A stretch of 64,000 bases of DNA. Origin: Prevotella sp. Its GTDB lineage: Bacteria; Bacteroidota; Bacteroidia; Bacteroidales; Bacteroidaceae. The stretch spans positions 92,326 through 156,325 of the forward strand of contig JAGAXW010000003.1 of NCBI GenBank assembly GCA_017847725.1. The letters run 5' to 3'. The position numbers and the translations under genes are program-made. The notes under the pieces are model-generated. The model was given only the letters and a program-made list of their open reading frames with translations, was not told the origin of the DNA and searched no databases. Positions within the stretch are counted from its first letter, which is position 1. Every line of letters starts with the position of its first letter. Positions 35,617 through 45,064 of the stretch are shown here, piece after piece.

Positions 35617-35655
35617 TTGTGCGCCACGAGAACAAAATTGTGCGCCACGAGAACA
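35617..35655. promoter_or_regulatory. Tandem operator: two perfect 18-bp direct repeats, 21-bp pitch
   Basis: TTGTGCGCCACGAGAACA occurs at 35617-35634 and again at 35638-35655, a pitch of 21 bp or two helical turns. Tandem direct half-sites are the usual target of AraC-type dimers. The repeats lie between the divergent regulator and the C10 protease gene, about 20-60 bases upstream of a possible protease -7 box (TACTTTTA at 35676-35683). Confidence 0.75.
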
Positions 35656-35755
35656 TACATATGGGACGTTTTCCGTACTTTTACACATAAAAATAGTACT
35701 ATACACTTTTATTACAAACCTAAACAAAGAATAAAAACAGAAATATAATAAAGAT

Positions 35756-38700
35756 ATGAGAACAAAACTGCTATTCATTCTTGCCCTTCTGCTGACAGCA
35801 GGTATGGAAGCATGGGCACAGCATGTGACTCCTGAACAGGCCAAAGAGAAGGCCTCACAGTTTCTGAAGGCAAACTATGCCAGAACGGGCGGCAAACGCT
35901 CAGCTCCGGCAGCAAGCGCACTGAAGACAGCCGTTGTCTTTGATGCCAAGGACGTAGCGGGCAAACCCTACCTCTATGCCGTTAGTGCCACTCTGCAAGA
36001 TGGCTTCGTGCTGGTGAGTGGTGACGAGCGCTTCAAGGCCGTGCTGGGCTATAGCGACGTCAGTAACTTCGACGAGCAGAACATGCCCGATAACATGCGT
36101 GTCTTCCTGCAGGGCTACATCGACGAGATGAAGTATCTGGAGTCTATCAACTACCAGCCCACCAAGGCCGCTCCACGGCGTTCTATGAGTAATGTTGGTG
36201 TATTGATGACCACTACTTGGAACCAAAGAGCACCCTACAATAATCAGTGTCCTTTGGATAACAGTCAGCGCTCTGCAACCGGTTGTGTGGCTACTGCGAT
36301 GGCTCAGGTGGTGAACTACCACATCCAAAATGATCATGGTCCTGCCGCCACCATCGCGGAGATTCCCGAATATACCATTCCCAATACGACTATCACAGTG
36401 AGTGCCATTCCATCTGGTACTGCTATTCCAAGCAAGGACTTGCTGCTGAATTCGTATGCCAATAACGCAGGGACAGATGCACAAGAGACCGCTGTTGCCC
36501 AGCTGATGCTCTATTGTGGCACTTCCGTGCAGATGAAATACTCCAGCGGTTCGTCAGGCACGCAGACTGCTTACGTTGCCAATGCCTTGATCAATTATTT
36601 TGGCTTTGACAACACGACTCGCTTCGTCCGCCGCATAGATTATTCTTATGCCGATTGGGTAAACCTTATTTATAATGAGGTAGCGGCAAGTCGTCCTGTC
36701 GTGTTAGGCGCAGGCAGGGCGGCTGGCGGACACGCCTTTGTGGCCGACGGCTTTGACGCAACCAACACATTATTCCATATCAACTGGGGCTGGGGAGGCT
36801 ATCTCGACGACTACTTCGCCTTGTCCGTCCTGAACCCCGACGACGCTGGTCAGACGGGTGCTGCTGCTGGTACTGATGGCTACACCATTGACCAGCAGGC
36901 TATTGTCGGCATCCAGCATGTCGGAGCATCAGGAACAACAGATCCAGCGAGCTTGACCATGGATAGCTACCGTGTGGCAGGAACGGACATCCATTTCTCG
37001 GCAGGCAACCTCACAGGTACGACCAACAGTTTTGATATTGGAGTAGGCGTTTACGACGGCAGCTCGATAACGCTGTTTAAACTCATTGCCAGTCAATCTG
37101 TATCTACTGGTAGCGCTTTTCCTGATGTAGCAGCAAGTGCTATATGTGCTGACTTTGCCAACCAAACCAGAAAGCTGTTCCCCATGTCCAGAGTCTCAGG
37201 GACATCTACCTGGATACCCGGTGCCGACCCCGACATCAATTATTTCAGCGCTGTCTACGATGCCTATGGTGTGCCTACGCTGACGGCTCATCCTGCGCCT
37301 GACTTCCAGAATACCACTTTCTCTATTCCTGGAACAGTATTTGTCAATACGCCACAATATACCAACGTCACATTCACCAACAACGGTGAGGAATACTACG
37401 GCATGGCTTACTTCTTCGTCAGCACCGATGCCAACAACAAGGGAAATTATGTGGCCAAACGTGGCCTTGGTGCACCGACGGGCGTTCCTACAACTGTCGA
37501 ATTCGAGTGGACGCCGACCTCAGCAACGACCTATTACATCTGGGCTACTACCGACGAGGCAGGCACGAATGTGATTGGCTCAACCAGCGTTACCGCGACA
37601 ACCGATGCCAGCCTGGTAGGAAAGACACTGGCCATCGTGAATTATCAGTTAGAGGGTCATGACGACCAGTCGTTCCGGATTGACGGCAACGGTACCCGTA
37701 GTATTGACGTCTATGGGTCAAAGCTGAAGGGTAAGGTGACGATTAAGAACCTCTCAGCCTCTGCTTATAATTATAATGGTAAATATATTACCCTTACCTA
37801 TAAGAAATGGAACGGTTCCCAATTTGTGATGTTAAACTCTGATTATGACATCGGTGTTCTGCAGCCTTCACTGGCAGGAGGGGCCGAAGTCACGTTTGAT
37901 GTCAATAGAGATGGTCTGTCTGCAGGTCTGTACCAGATTAGTTTGACTACCTTTGAAATTGTAGGGGGCTATGTTCAAAACAGAACGGAATTGGACGAAC
38001 GCTATACCATCAACCTGAAACCGATTGGCATGACCATTGCCAGCGCCAGCGACTGGGCAACTTTCTGTACGAATGTGAATAACGGAACCACTTATTCGGG
38101 TCAATTGGTCAAGATGACAGCCGACATCACGACCAGTTCTAGGATGGATACTAATCATACATTCTCCGGTGTCTTCGACGGAGGTGGTCACACGCTGAAT
38201 ATCACGATTTCAGGAGGTTCATGGAACATGGCACCCTTCCCAGTAATCTCTGGAGCCACCATCAAGAACCTGACCGTCACAGGAAGTGTGACAAACACTT
38301 CAAACTTCACAGGCGGTCTGGTAGGCCAAGCAATGGGTAATAATAATCTCATTGAGAACTGTGTGGTGAACACCGATGTCACAGGAGATATGCGTATCGG
38401 AGGTGTTGTGGGTCAGCTCACTGGGTCCTTGACCATCAAGGACGTTGTGTATGGTGGAACAATCACACAAAAACAAACTTCTTATGAAACTGGGGGCTTC
38501 ATAGGATGCTATAATAATACTGACAAGAGTCTCACCATGACCAATTGTCTGTTCAAGGGAACGTATTCTGGTCCAAGTCCCTTCCATCCGATTGGCATGA
38601 AATATAATACTTCAAGTACTTTCAGTACCCTCTCCTGCACGAACTGTTTCTATACCGTCAATCCTCAAAACAATCCCGATGCGGGTGTTGTTATTGCGGA

Positions 38701-41700
38701 TGGCACCAAGGTCAGCCAGCTGAGTCTTGGACAGGGTGTCAGCATCCTGACGGGCAACACTTGTTCGTTCCTGAACGAGGTATTCCATTATGGCACGGTC
38801 ACGCTGGGCTACAACGACCCTGAGGCAGTTGTGACCTACAGCCTGGACGGCACTCCGCTCCCAGGTAACAGCTTCACCATTAGCAAGGATAACGCTGCGT
38901 TTGACGACGGCACCGCCACCATTACTGTCGGCTATAGTTTTACCATCAGCTATAATCTGGACGGTGGCACGGTGGCAACGCCCAACCCCACCACTTATAC
39001 TTCGGCCAGCAGCGACATTACGCTGAACAACCCGACACGCGAGGGCTGGACATTTACAGGATGGACGGGAACGGACCTCAACGGTGCCCAGATGACGGTC
39101 ACCATCGCTCAAGGCTCTACGGGTCACCGCCACTACACCGCTACATGGACAGCCGATGAGCTTGACTTTGACCCAAGCGACGGCGCCTATGTCATTGGTA
39201 CGAAGGATGACTGGAATCGTTTCTGTGCGCTTGTAAATAGCGGCAATAATTATTGGAGCAAAACCGTCAAACTGACCGCCGATATCGGTACGGCTCAAAA
39301 TCCTGTCACCATCAAAGCTGGAGGTTGGGTTGAAGGTAATTTCAAAGATTTTCAGGCATCATTCGACGGTCAAGGACACACGCTGACAGTCAACTACTTT
39401 GACGGAGCCCCGTTCCAAGGCACTATCAATGCAACTATCCGGAATCTGCATGTAGCAGGCAACATTACCGCTAGTAGTCATTTTGCGGCAGGCTTTGTGT
39501 CAGAGGCCCATTACGGACTTACTATCGAGAACTGCCGCAGTAGCGTTGCCATTAGCAGCAGCGTTTCTGGCGATGGTACCCATGGCGGCCTCATTGGCGT
39601 TTTATATCATGATAATAACAGTAATGTCAACATAACGGGTTGTCTGTTCGATGGCTCCATGACTACTACTAATGGCACCAACAGATGCGGTGGATTCATT
39701 GGATGGTCATATAATTCTTCCCTAACGACCCTCAGCAACTCAGTCTTAAAGCCCAGCAGCGTGTCAAACGGTATGTTGGAGAAGACATTTGTTCGCTACA
39801 ATAGTGATACGGCTCCGACTATTACCAACACCTATTATGTCCATGTCGATAATCTGACTGAGAACCAAGGTAAGGAGGCTCATACTATCACTGCCGGAGA
39901 GAATGTGTCCAGCGTCGCCATCGGCGGTACGGCTACTGAGTATAACGTCAGCGGCATCACCGCATACGAAGGTTCTAATGGTCTCAAGTACGGTAGCACA
40001 GTCTATGCGGGCATCAGCGATGCGGTGGACCTCGCACTTACTGCCAATCCTCCGACCAACTATACCGTTGACAAATACACGGCCTCTGCAGGTAGCATCA
40101 CGACAAACAGTGCCACCAGCGCTACGCTCACCATGCCAAATGAGAACGTGACCATCGGAGCCACATGGAAACTAAGGGAGTTGAATAAGGATAATGAAGA
40201 TAACTATCTCGTTGAAAGCAAAGATGAATGGGATCTCTTCTGCTTACGTGTGAACAACGGCAGCACCTATAGCAATGAGACCATCAAGTTGACTGGCGAC
40301 ATCGGTGATGCAGAGAATCCTGTTACCACGATAGCGGGAGAGAATGAAATCAAACCGTTCAAGGGTACATTCGACGGCGCTGGCTACACGCTGACCATCG
40401 GCTATGGAACCAGTGAGGCACGGTTTGACGGACAGTATGCCGCTCCGTTCCGCTATGTGGAGGGTGCAACCATTCAGAATCTCCATGTAGCAGGTATTAT
40501 CTACACTGCTAAGCAATGTGCAGCAGGTATCGTAGGCCAAGTTAAAGAATCGCCTATCGCCCTTTCGAATTGCCACAGTAGTGTCGATATTAACTGTAAC
40601 TATGAGAACTCTGGTGGCCATGGTGGACTGATTGCATACATTTGGCCTGGATTAAATGGTAATTCGATAACCGGCTGTCTCTTCGACGGCTCCTTTACAA
40701 CGAGTAACAATGATAACCATAGCAGTGGATTGTTCGGTGTGGCTGGAGGTACGACCACGGTCACCAATTGCGTTGTGATGCCCAGTAACGTATCTGCAGG
40801 CATGTTAAGTAATACTTTTGGTTATGGTTCTGATATAACCGTCACCAACTGCCACTACGTTCCTGTTGAGAATCTGCCTACTACTCAAGGCACAGCAGCG
40901 CACGCCATCAGTGCCGGTACGAATGTCACCAGCCTCGCTATCAGCACCACACCAACAACAACGTATAACGTTAGTGGCATCACTCTCTATGGTGACAACA
41001 AGGGCCTTATGATAGGCGATGTGGTCTATGCAGCTGAAAACGATGAGGTTGACCTTACGCTTGCTGCTCCCAGCCAGCCGGGCGTCACTGTTGGCTTCGT
41101 GGCTTCGGCTGGTACCCTCGACCAGACTGACGCCACTCATGCTACACTCACCATGCCGAATGAAGATGTGACTATCAGCGCCGATTACCTCGTCAACACG
41201 AATTATATTGCAGCTGACGGCACGTCACAATCCCATGCCGCCAAACAGCTCACCAGCAGCGACCATGAACTCACCAGCGGCTGGTATGTGGTGAATAGCG
41301 ATGTCACCATCAATCCTTACCTTGACTGTAATAACAACAGTACTAGACGTATCAATGTCAGTGGCGATGTCAAACTGATTCTTGCCGATGGCGCAACGCT
41401 CGATGTAACACATATCGAAACCCCAAGTGTTTCAGGTGGCATCCATGTGCCCGCAGGCAGCAGTCTCACTATCTACAGGCAGAGCGGAGGCACAGGTGTG
41501 CTGAATGCATCAACCAACTCGTCTGACGAAGCAGCCATCGGTGGTGGATATCCGGGCCTCGGATGGGGTAATGCTCATGCTGGCACCATCACCATCTATG
41601 GAGGCACTATCAATGCTATAGCGTACGATAGCGGCATAGGTGGCACTCAAGGCAGCCACGGAGGTACCGTCAACATCTATGGTGGCACAGTCACAGCTCA

Positions 41701-42865
41701 ATGTAACATGGGAGCTGCCATCGGTGGCGGTGGCAGCTGTAAAGGTTTCACGGTCAATATCTTTGGCGGTACCGTTAATGCTACTGGTGGTACTGGAGCT
41801 GCAGCTATTGGTGGCGGCGGTTGGGGTTCCGGCGGCACGGTCAACATCTCTGGCGGTGTCATCAACGCTACAGCTAATTACAGTACTTATCTCAATGACT
41901 ATGAAGGCTACGGCATTGGCGGAGGAACGGATTGCAATTCACCTACGACCGTCAACCTCAGCTGGACCAATGCTACCGACCACATCACGGCCACCAGCTA
42001 CAACGGCACGGTGAACCTGAAGAAAGCCTTCCAGGATACCGACGGTGCCACCTGGAGTGCTGCTGACAACATCAGTACCAAGCCCGACGGCAAGACGCTT
42101 TACCCAGCAAACACCCTTCTCTTCTTGGCTGACAATGCTGACAACAGCGCCGACATCAGTGCGGCTAACGGCAACACACGTAATGTTGTCCTCAGCGGCC
42201 GCACGCTCATCAAGGATGGCAAGTGGAACACGCTGTGCCTGCCCTTCAACTTCACGGCGGAGCAGATAGCAGCGCACACTGACTTCGCAGGAGCAAAGCT
42301 GATGGAGCTGAATACAGACGGCAAGAACGGCTTCGACGCGACGGACGGCACGCTCTACCTGGCATTCAAGGAGGCCACGGCCATCAAGGCGGGCGTGCCG
42401 TATCTGGTGAAATGGGACGCTGCAGGAACTGACTTCACCTCGCCCGTGTTCTTCGGCGTGACGATCAATGCTACGGCTACAACCACGGTGAGCGACCATG
42501 ACGATGAGCTGGCGGAAGTACAGATGGTAGGCTGCTACTCGCCCGTATCGGTGGATGCCAACGACAAGAGCATCCTGTTCCTAGGCGACAACAATACGCT
42601 CTACTACTCGACCGAGAATCGCAACATCCGCTCGTGCCGCGCCTACTTCTCGGTACCGTACCTCAAACAGAATCCCGGCGCCAAGACCCGCGCCTTCCGC
42701 CTGGACTTCGGCGATGAAGAAGCCACAGGCATTCTTGAAGTCTCTGCCGATTCAATAGAAATGACGGACGATGCATGGTATTCGCTCGACGGTGTGCGCC
42801 TGAGCGGAAAGCCTGCACAGCGCGGAATGTATATCAATAAAGGAAATAAAGTTATAATCAAATAA
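35756..42865 (+). CDS. C10 (streptopain-type) cysteine protease with GLUG and repeat domains
   Basis: 2369 residues. A signal peptide (to ~Ala21) is followed by a Spi-like propeptide and a C10 peptidase domain. The catalytic Cys177 is in SATGCVATAMAQ, His326 in AGGHAFVADGF, and INWGWGGY closes the site. Downstream are three long repeat modules rich in GLUG-like motifs (starting near residues 758, 1144 and 1483), an InlB/Listeria-Bacteroides repeat (about 1062-1132), and glycine-rich beta-helix turns (about 1945-2050, IYGGTINA, IGGGG). The tail WYSLDGVRLSGKPAQRGMYI resembles the Prevotella secretion tail. It is probably a surface or secreted protease-adhesin. Confidence 0.93.
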   Translation: MRTKLLFILALLLTAGMEAWAQHVTPEQAKEKASQFLKANYARTGGKRSAPAASALKTAVVFDAKDVAGKPYLYAVSATLQDGFVLVSGDERFKAVLGYSDVSNFDEQNMPDNMRVFLQGYIDEMKYLESINYQPTKAAPRRSMSNVGVLMTTTWNQRAPYNNQCPLDNSQRSATGCVATAMAQVVNYHIQNDHGPAATIAEIPEYTIPNTTITVSAIPSGTAIPSKDLLLNSYANNAGTDAQETAVAQLMLYCGTSVQMKYSSGSSGTQTAYVANALINYFGFDNTTRFVRRIDYSYADWVNLIYNEVAASRPVVLGAGRAAGGHAFVADGFDATNTLFHINWGWGGYLDDYFALSVLNPDDAGQTGAAAGTDGYTIDQQAIVGIQHVGASGTTDPASLTMDSYRVAGTDIHFSAGNLTGTTNSFDIGVGVYDGSSITLFKLIASQSVSTGSAFPDVAASAICADFANQTRKLFPMSRVSGTSTWIPGADPDINYFSAVYDAYGVPTLTAHPAPDFQNTTFSIPGTVFVNTPQYTNVTFTNNGEEYYGMAYFFVSTDANNKGNYVAKRGLGAPTGVPTTVEFEWTPTSATTYYIWATTDEAGTNVIGSTSVTATTDASLVGKTLAIVNYQLEGHDDQSFRIDGNGTRSIDVYGSKLKGKVTIKNLSASAYNYNGKYITLTYKKWNGSQFVMLNSDYDIGVLQPSLAGGAEVTFDVNRDGLSAGLYQISLTTFEIVGGYVQNRTELDERYTINLKPIGMTIASASDWATFCTNVNNGTTYSGQLVKMTADITTSSRMDTNHTFSGVFDGGGHTLNITISGGSWNMAPFPVISGATIKNLTVTGSVTNTSNFTGGLVGQAMGNNNLIENCVVNTDVTGDMRIGGVVGQLTGSLTIKDVVYGGTITQKQTSYETGGFIGCYNNTDKSLTMTNCLFKGTYSGPSPFHPIGMKYNTSSTFSTLSCTNCFYTVNPQNNPDAGVVIADGTKVSQLSLGQGVSILTGNTCSFLNEVFHYGTVTLGYNDPEAVVTYSLDGTPLPGNSFTISKDNAAFDDGTATITVGYSFTISYNLDGGTVATPNPTTYTSASSDITLNNPTREGWTFTGWTGTDLNGAQMTVTIAQGSTGHRHYTATWTADELDFDPSDGAYVIGTKDDWNRFCALVNSGNNYWSKTVKLTADIGTAQNPVTIKAGGWVEGNFKDFQASFDGQGHTLTVNYFDGAPFQGTINATIRNLHVAGNITASSHFAAGFVSEAHYGLTIENCRSSVAISSSVSGDGTHGGLIGVLYHDNNSNVNITGCLFDGSMTTTNGTNRCGGFIGWSYNSSLTTLSNSVLKPSSVSNGMLEKTFVRYNSDTAPTITNTYYVHVDNLTENQGKEAHTITAGENVSSVAIGGTATEYNVSGITAYEGSNGLKYGSTVYAGISDAVDLALTANPPTNYTVDKYTASAGSITTNSATSATLTMPNENVTIGATWKLRELNKDNEDNYLVESKDEWDLFCLRVNNGSTYSNETIKLTGDIGDAENPVTTIAGENEIKPFKGTFDGAGYTLTIGYGTSEARFDGQYAAPFRYVEGATIQNLHVAGIIYTAKQCAAGIVGQVKESPIALSNCHSSVDINCNYENSGGHGGLIAYIWPGLNGNSITGCLFDGSFTTSNNDNHSSGLFGVAGGTTTVTNCVVMPSNVSAGMLSNTFGYGSDITVTNCHYVPVENLPTTQGTAAHAISAGTNVTSLAISTTPTTTYNVSGITLYGDNKGLMIGDVVYAAENDEVDLTLAAPSQPGVTVGFVASAGTLDQTDATHATLTMPNEDVTISADYLVNTNYIAADGTSQSHAAKQLTSSDHELTSGWYVVNSDVTINPYLDCNNNSTRRINVSGDVKLILADGATLDVTHIETPSVSGGIHVPAGSSLTIYRQSGGTGVLNASTNSSDEAAIGGGYPGLGWGNAHAGTITIYGGTINAIAYDSGIGGTQGSHGGTVNIYGGTVTAQCNMGAAIGGGGSCKGFTVNIFGGTVNATGGTGAAAIGGGGWGSGGTVNISGGVINATANYSTYLNDYEGYGIGGGTDCNSPTTVNLSWTNATDHITATSYNGTVNLKKAFQDTDGATWSAADNISTKPDGKTLYPANTLLFLADNADNSADISAANGNTRNVVLSGRTLIKDGKWNTLCLPFNFTAEQIAAHTDFAGAKLMELNTDGKNGFDATDGTLYLAFKEATAIKAGVPYLVKWDAAGTDFTSPVFFGVTINATATTTVSDHDDELAEVQMVGCYSPVSVDANDKSILFLGDNNTLYYSTENRNIRSCRAYFSVPYLKQNPGAKTRAFRLDFGDEEATGILEVSADSIEMTDDAWYSLDGVRLSGKPAQRGMYINKGNKVIIK

Positions 42866-42870
42866 GCGAT

Positions 42871-43038
42871 ATGAAAAAGGAATATATGAAGCCCGCCATG
42901 TGCGTGGTAGAACTACAGCATAAGACACACCTGCTGATAGTCAGTGAGACAAGTAGCATCAGCTCCACCGGCCTCGACAGCGGCGAGGAGATTGGCGTAA
43001 GCGATCAGGGCGGCGGCAGCGATATCTGGGACAGATAA
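42871..43038 (+). CDS. 55-residue peptide encoded directly behind the C10 protease
   Basis: ATG five bases after the protease stop, TAA at 43036-43038. The product starts MKKEYMKPAMCVVELQHKT, continues with a Ser/Thr-rich middle (SETSSISSTGLDSGEE), and ends GGGSDIWDR. There is no hydrophobic signal peptide. Short MKKxYxKPxxxVVxLQ proteins next to secreted proteins are, as I recall, frequent in Prevotella but unassigned. The leader-like start and Gly-rich end could suit a processed peptide. It is almost certainly co-transcribed with the protease. Confidence 0.65.
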   Translation: MKKEYMKPAMCVVELQHKTHLLIVSETSSISSTGLDSGEEIGVSDQGGGSDIWDR

Positions 43039-43048
43039 TCGCAATCAC

Positions 43049-43099
43049 GGGGACAGGTTTTGATTGAGTTTCGGAATTCACATCAAACAACCTGTCCCC
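43049..43099 (+). terminator. Large hairpin after the protease/peptide operon
   Basis: GGGGACAGGTT (43049-43059) pairs perfectly with AACCTGTCCCC (43089-43099), with a further TTTGAT/ATCAAA-type extension inside. No T-run follows, so it may protect the mRNA end rather than terminate. A weaker CGCA-TGCG hairpin with seven T's follows at about 43134-43155 and could be the real terminator. Confidence 0.5.
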
Positions 43100-43339
43100 A
43101 TTGATTCGACGCATCGCAGTCTCTGAGCACCCCGCAACGCTGCTGCGTTTTTTTCGGGAAAATATACGCCAGATTGGAATAAATTGAGTAATTTTGCCCC
43201 ATAAAAGGCAAGCGGCAAAGCCGAGCGCATTGAGCAATTTGTAGCAGAACGTGGAATTGAGTACGGTCTCCAAATCGTAACCTTGTTTTTCCTCAAATTC
43301 CCAAACTACCTTTATTTAAAGAAATCCTGCAAATTCTCA

Positions 43340-43391
43340 CAAAGTTACGAAAAAACGTTGACTTGGGAAAGCAATTTTGGAGAATTAACGC
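43340..43391 (-). promoter_or_regulatory. Promoter-like site with GCGTTAAT box (site C)
   Basis: Minus-strand -7 element TAACTTTG (43340-43347) with GCGTTAAT at 43384-43391, again starting 44 bases before it. It would transcribe leftward into 43.0-43.3 kb, where I see no gene on that strand. It is closely similar to site B (both contain CAAAGTTACGAAAAAA on the plus strand). Confidence 0.45.
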
Positions 43392-43459
43392 AACAAAGTG
43401 CATAGACAAAGGCTTTTCGAGGAAAAACGAAGTAAGGCGGTAGGAAGGCTCTACGCAAA

Positions 43460-43597
43460 TCTGGCAGACATGCATGTGGTTGAAGGGAGTTGTGATGAGA
43501 GCACATTATAACGGCAAGATACCCCGTAACCCGTTTGCATAGTTCTTGCCTTGCAAGCGACAAAGTCGATTACCATATCAGCCCGAACTGCAAGGAA
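43460..43597 (+). pseudogene. Internal fragment of a second tyrosine recombinase copy
   Basis: About 138 bases closely match 33027-33168 of the broken integrase (MWLKGVV, HYNGKIPRNPFA) in the same orientation. It has an extra in-frame stop (GCATAG where the other copy has GCACAG). It shares the same CCTTGCA frameshift site, so both copies descend from an already shifted ancestor or from one another. Nothing of the catalytic domain remains. The flanks 43100-43450 and 43604-43702 hold no other gene. Confidence 0.85.
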
Positions 43598-43702
43598 CTC
43601 TTTTTAAGAATTGAGAAGTATAAAGGATGAGAAGATTGTTTATGTGATTCGACTTCTCATCCTCTTACTAAACAATACGGTTTCAAAAAAAATAATAACC
43701 GC

Positions 43703-44377
43703 CTATTTAACCGTAGCTTTTACATAACTTTTCCCTGCAGGTAATTTTTGGTCTTGGTCGTACTTGGTGCTATATTTACCTTCTGGCATATCGCTTAATA
43801 CGAATACAGTGCATTTGCGACCAGCAACCACCTTGTCTGTTGCGGCTGTGTTAATCGCTGTTGCGGCAAGACTAGCCAACGCCCCAAACATTCCTCCGCC
43901 ACCACCATTTACACTTGTGTCAACTTTGATTAAGCCTTCACGTCTATAGAGGGTTTCTCCAGTTTTTGTGGAACGTAAAATATACTCAACCCCAGCAGTT
44001 ATCTTGCCACCTATATTATTACGCTTCCAAGATTTGATAATGGTAAACATAGCGGCATCCGCACCAAGAACATTGCGAAACTGGGATAAGTCTGCCTCTA
44101 TAAATTGTTCTGCATCGTATGCGCTTTCAGATTGAAACATTTCCATCGTCATCATTGGAGAATAGACGTAATATCCTTTTTCACAAAGAGGGGCATAAAG
44201 AGTGGTATAGAAGTAGTCTTTTGCTTCGACATGTTGTGTCTGATTAATCGGAGGCATCACCGCTATGGTAAGTGGTTTTTCCTCATACATTTTAGGATAT
44301 TGAGCAATACGTGTAATTTGCTCTGCACATGACGACATTAATAATGTCATCAGGCTAAGAATGATATACTTTTTCAT
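43703..44377 (-). CDS. GNA1162/DUF799 family lipoprotein
   Basis: 224 residues with a lipobox (TLLMSSC). PLTIAVMPPINQTQHVEAKDYFYTTLYAPLCEKGYYV is the DUF799/GNA1162 start, and a Gly-rich segment (NGGGGGMFGALASL) precedes the C-terminal part. GNA1162 of Neisseria has a TolB-like fold and is encoded with CsgG-like and DUF4810 proteins, exactly the set found here. It is probably part of an outer-membrane-associated export or assembly complex of unknown cargo. It overlaps the DUF4810 gene by ATGA. Confidence 0.9.
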   Translation of the reverse strand: MKKYIILSLMTLLMSSCAEQITRIAQYPKMYEEKPLTIAVMPPINQTQHVEAKDYFYTTLYAPLCEKGYYVYSPMMTMEMFQSESAYDAEQFIEADLSQFRNVLGADAAMFTIIKSWKRNNIGGKITAGVEYILRSTKTGETLYRREGLIKVDTSVNGGGGGMFGALASLAATAINTAATDKVVAGRKCTVFVLSDMPEGKYSTKYDQDQKLPAGKSYVKATVK

Positions 44378-44718
44378 TTTTCCAACTGCTTAATGATTCT
44401 TGAAATAAATGTCTCTGACTCTGGATACGCCTTTATTTCGGCACGCAACAAGGCCAGTCCTTCTTCTTTCTTTCCTGCTTTATATAGCAAAAATCCATAT
44501 TCTGCATTAACACCTGGTGGAACAACTTTACGGACACCGTTTTGCTTGGCAATGACTTTTTCGTATTGAGCCATAGCTTTAGTTAGAGTTTCTTCCGTAC
44601 CTCGTTTTGTGTAAGTGTAAGTCGCATCTTCAGAATCATACCAAGAATAGAGCGATTTCTGTGTTTGGCATGAAGCCAACGCCATCACGCAGATGGCCAA
44701 TACAAACAACTTCCTCAT
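44374..44718 (-). CDS. DUF4810 lipoprotein
   Basis: 114 residues with a lipobox (VMALASC). The mature protein starts SLYSWYDSEDATYTYTKRG, characteristic of DUF4810, followed by a TPR-like helical pair (EYGFLLYKAGKKEEGLALLR). It sits between the small lipoprotein and GNA1162 with ATGA overlaps on both sides, so production is probably stoichiometric. Its role is inferred from the conserved CsgG-DUF4810-GNA1162 neighbourhood. Confidence 0.9.
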   Translation of the reverse strand: MRKLFVLAICVMALASCQTQKSLYSWYDSEDATYTYTKRGTEETLTKAMAQYEKVIAKQNGVRKVVPPGVNAEYGFLLYKAGKKEEGLALLRAEIKAYPESETFISRIIKQLEK

Positions 44719-45062
44719 GGCAATGTTATGATTTTTGTTTCTTGACTTGATAAAAATAATTGCTTTTGGTAGATGGTTTGACCATTGAATTTAACAGTTA
44801 CATTTCTGCGCCCAGTAGCCACGCCATACTGAATTCCTTTTCTGTTCGCAGTCTTGGGCTTAACTACTCTTGCATCGAATTGTTTTCCGTCCACATCGAC
44901 TTGTACTGGCTTTGAACCATTACCGTATGTCTGACGCGGACCAACAAATACGAGATAGGCCATATCTTCCTTGCCACTTTGTTGGGCAACAGGAAAACTT
45001 GACTTACAGCCTACTAAAATGCAGGCAACAGCCATTGTTAGTAATAAAATTTTCGCTTTCAT
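44715..45062 (-). CDS. Small lipoprotein in the CsgG/GNA1162 operon
   Basis: 115 residues with a lipobox (ACILVGC). The mature part is a compact beta domain (YLVFVGPRQTYGNGSKPVQVDVDGKQFDA..., GRRNVTVKFNGQTIYQKQLF), reminiscent of a PEGA-like or carbohydrate-type sandwich. I do not recognise a named family with certainty. It is an extra member not present in the Neisseria version of the operon. It lies two bases after the CsgG-like stop. Confidence 0.75.
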   Translation of the reverse strand: MKAKILLLTMAVACILVGCKSSFPVAQQSGKEDMAYLVFVGPRQTYGNGSKPVQVDVDGKQFDARVVKPKTANRKGIQYGVATGRRNVTVKFNGQTIYQKQLFLSSQETKIITLP

Positions 45063-45064
45063 TT

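Noticed and set aside
38612-39298. 228-codon minus-strand frame and similar ones across 36-42 kb
   Set aside because: Shadows of the C10 protease gene, whose repeat codons keep antisense frames open.
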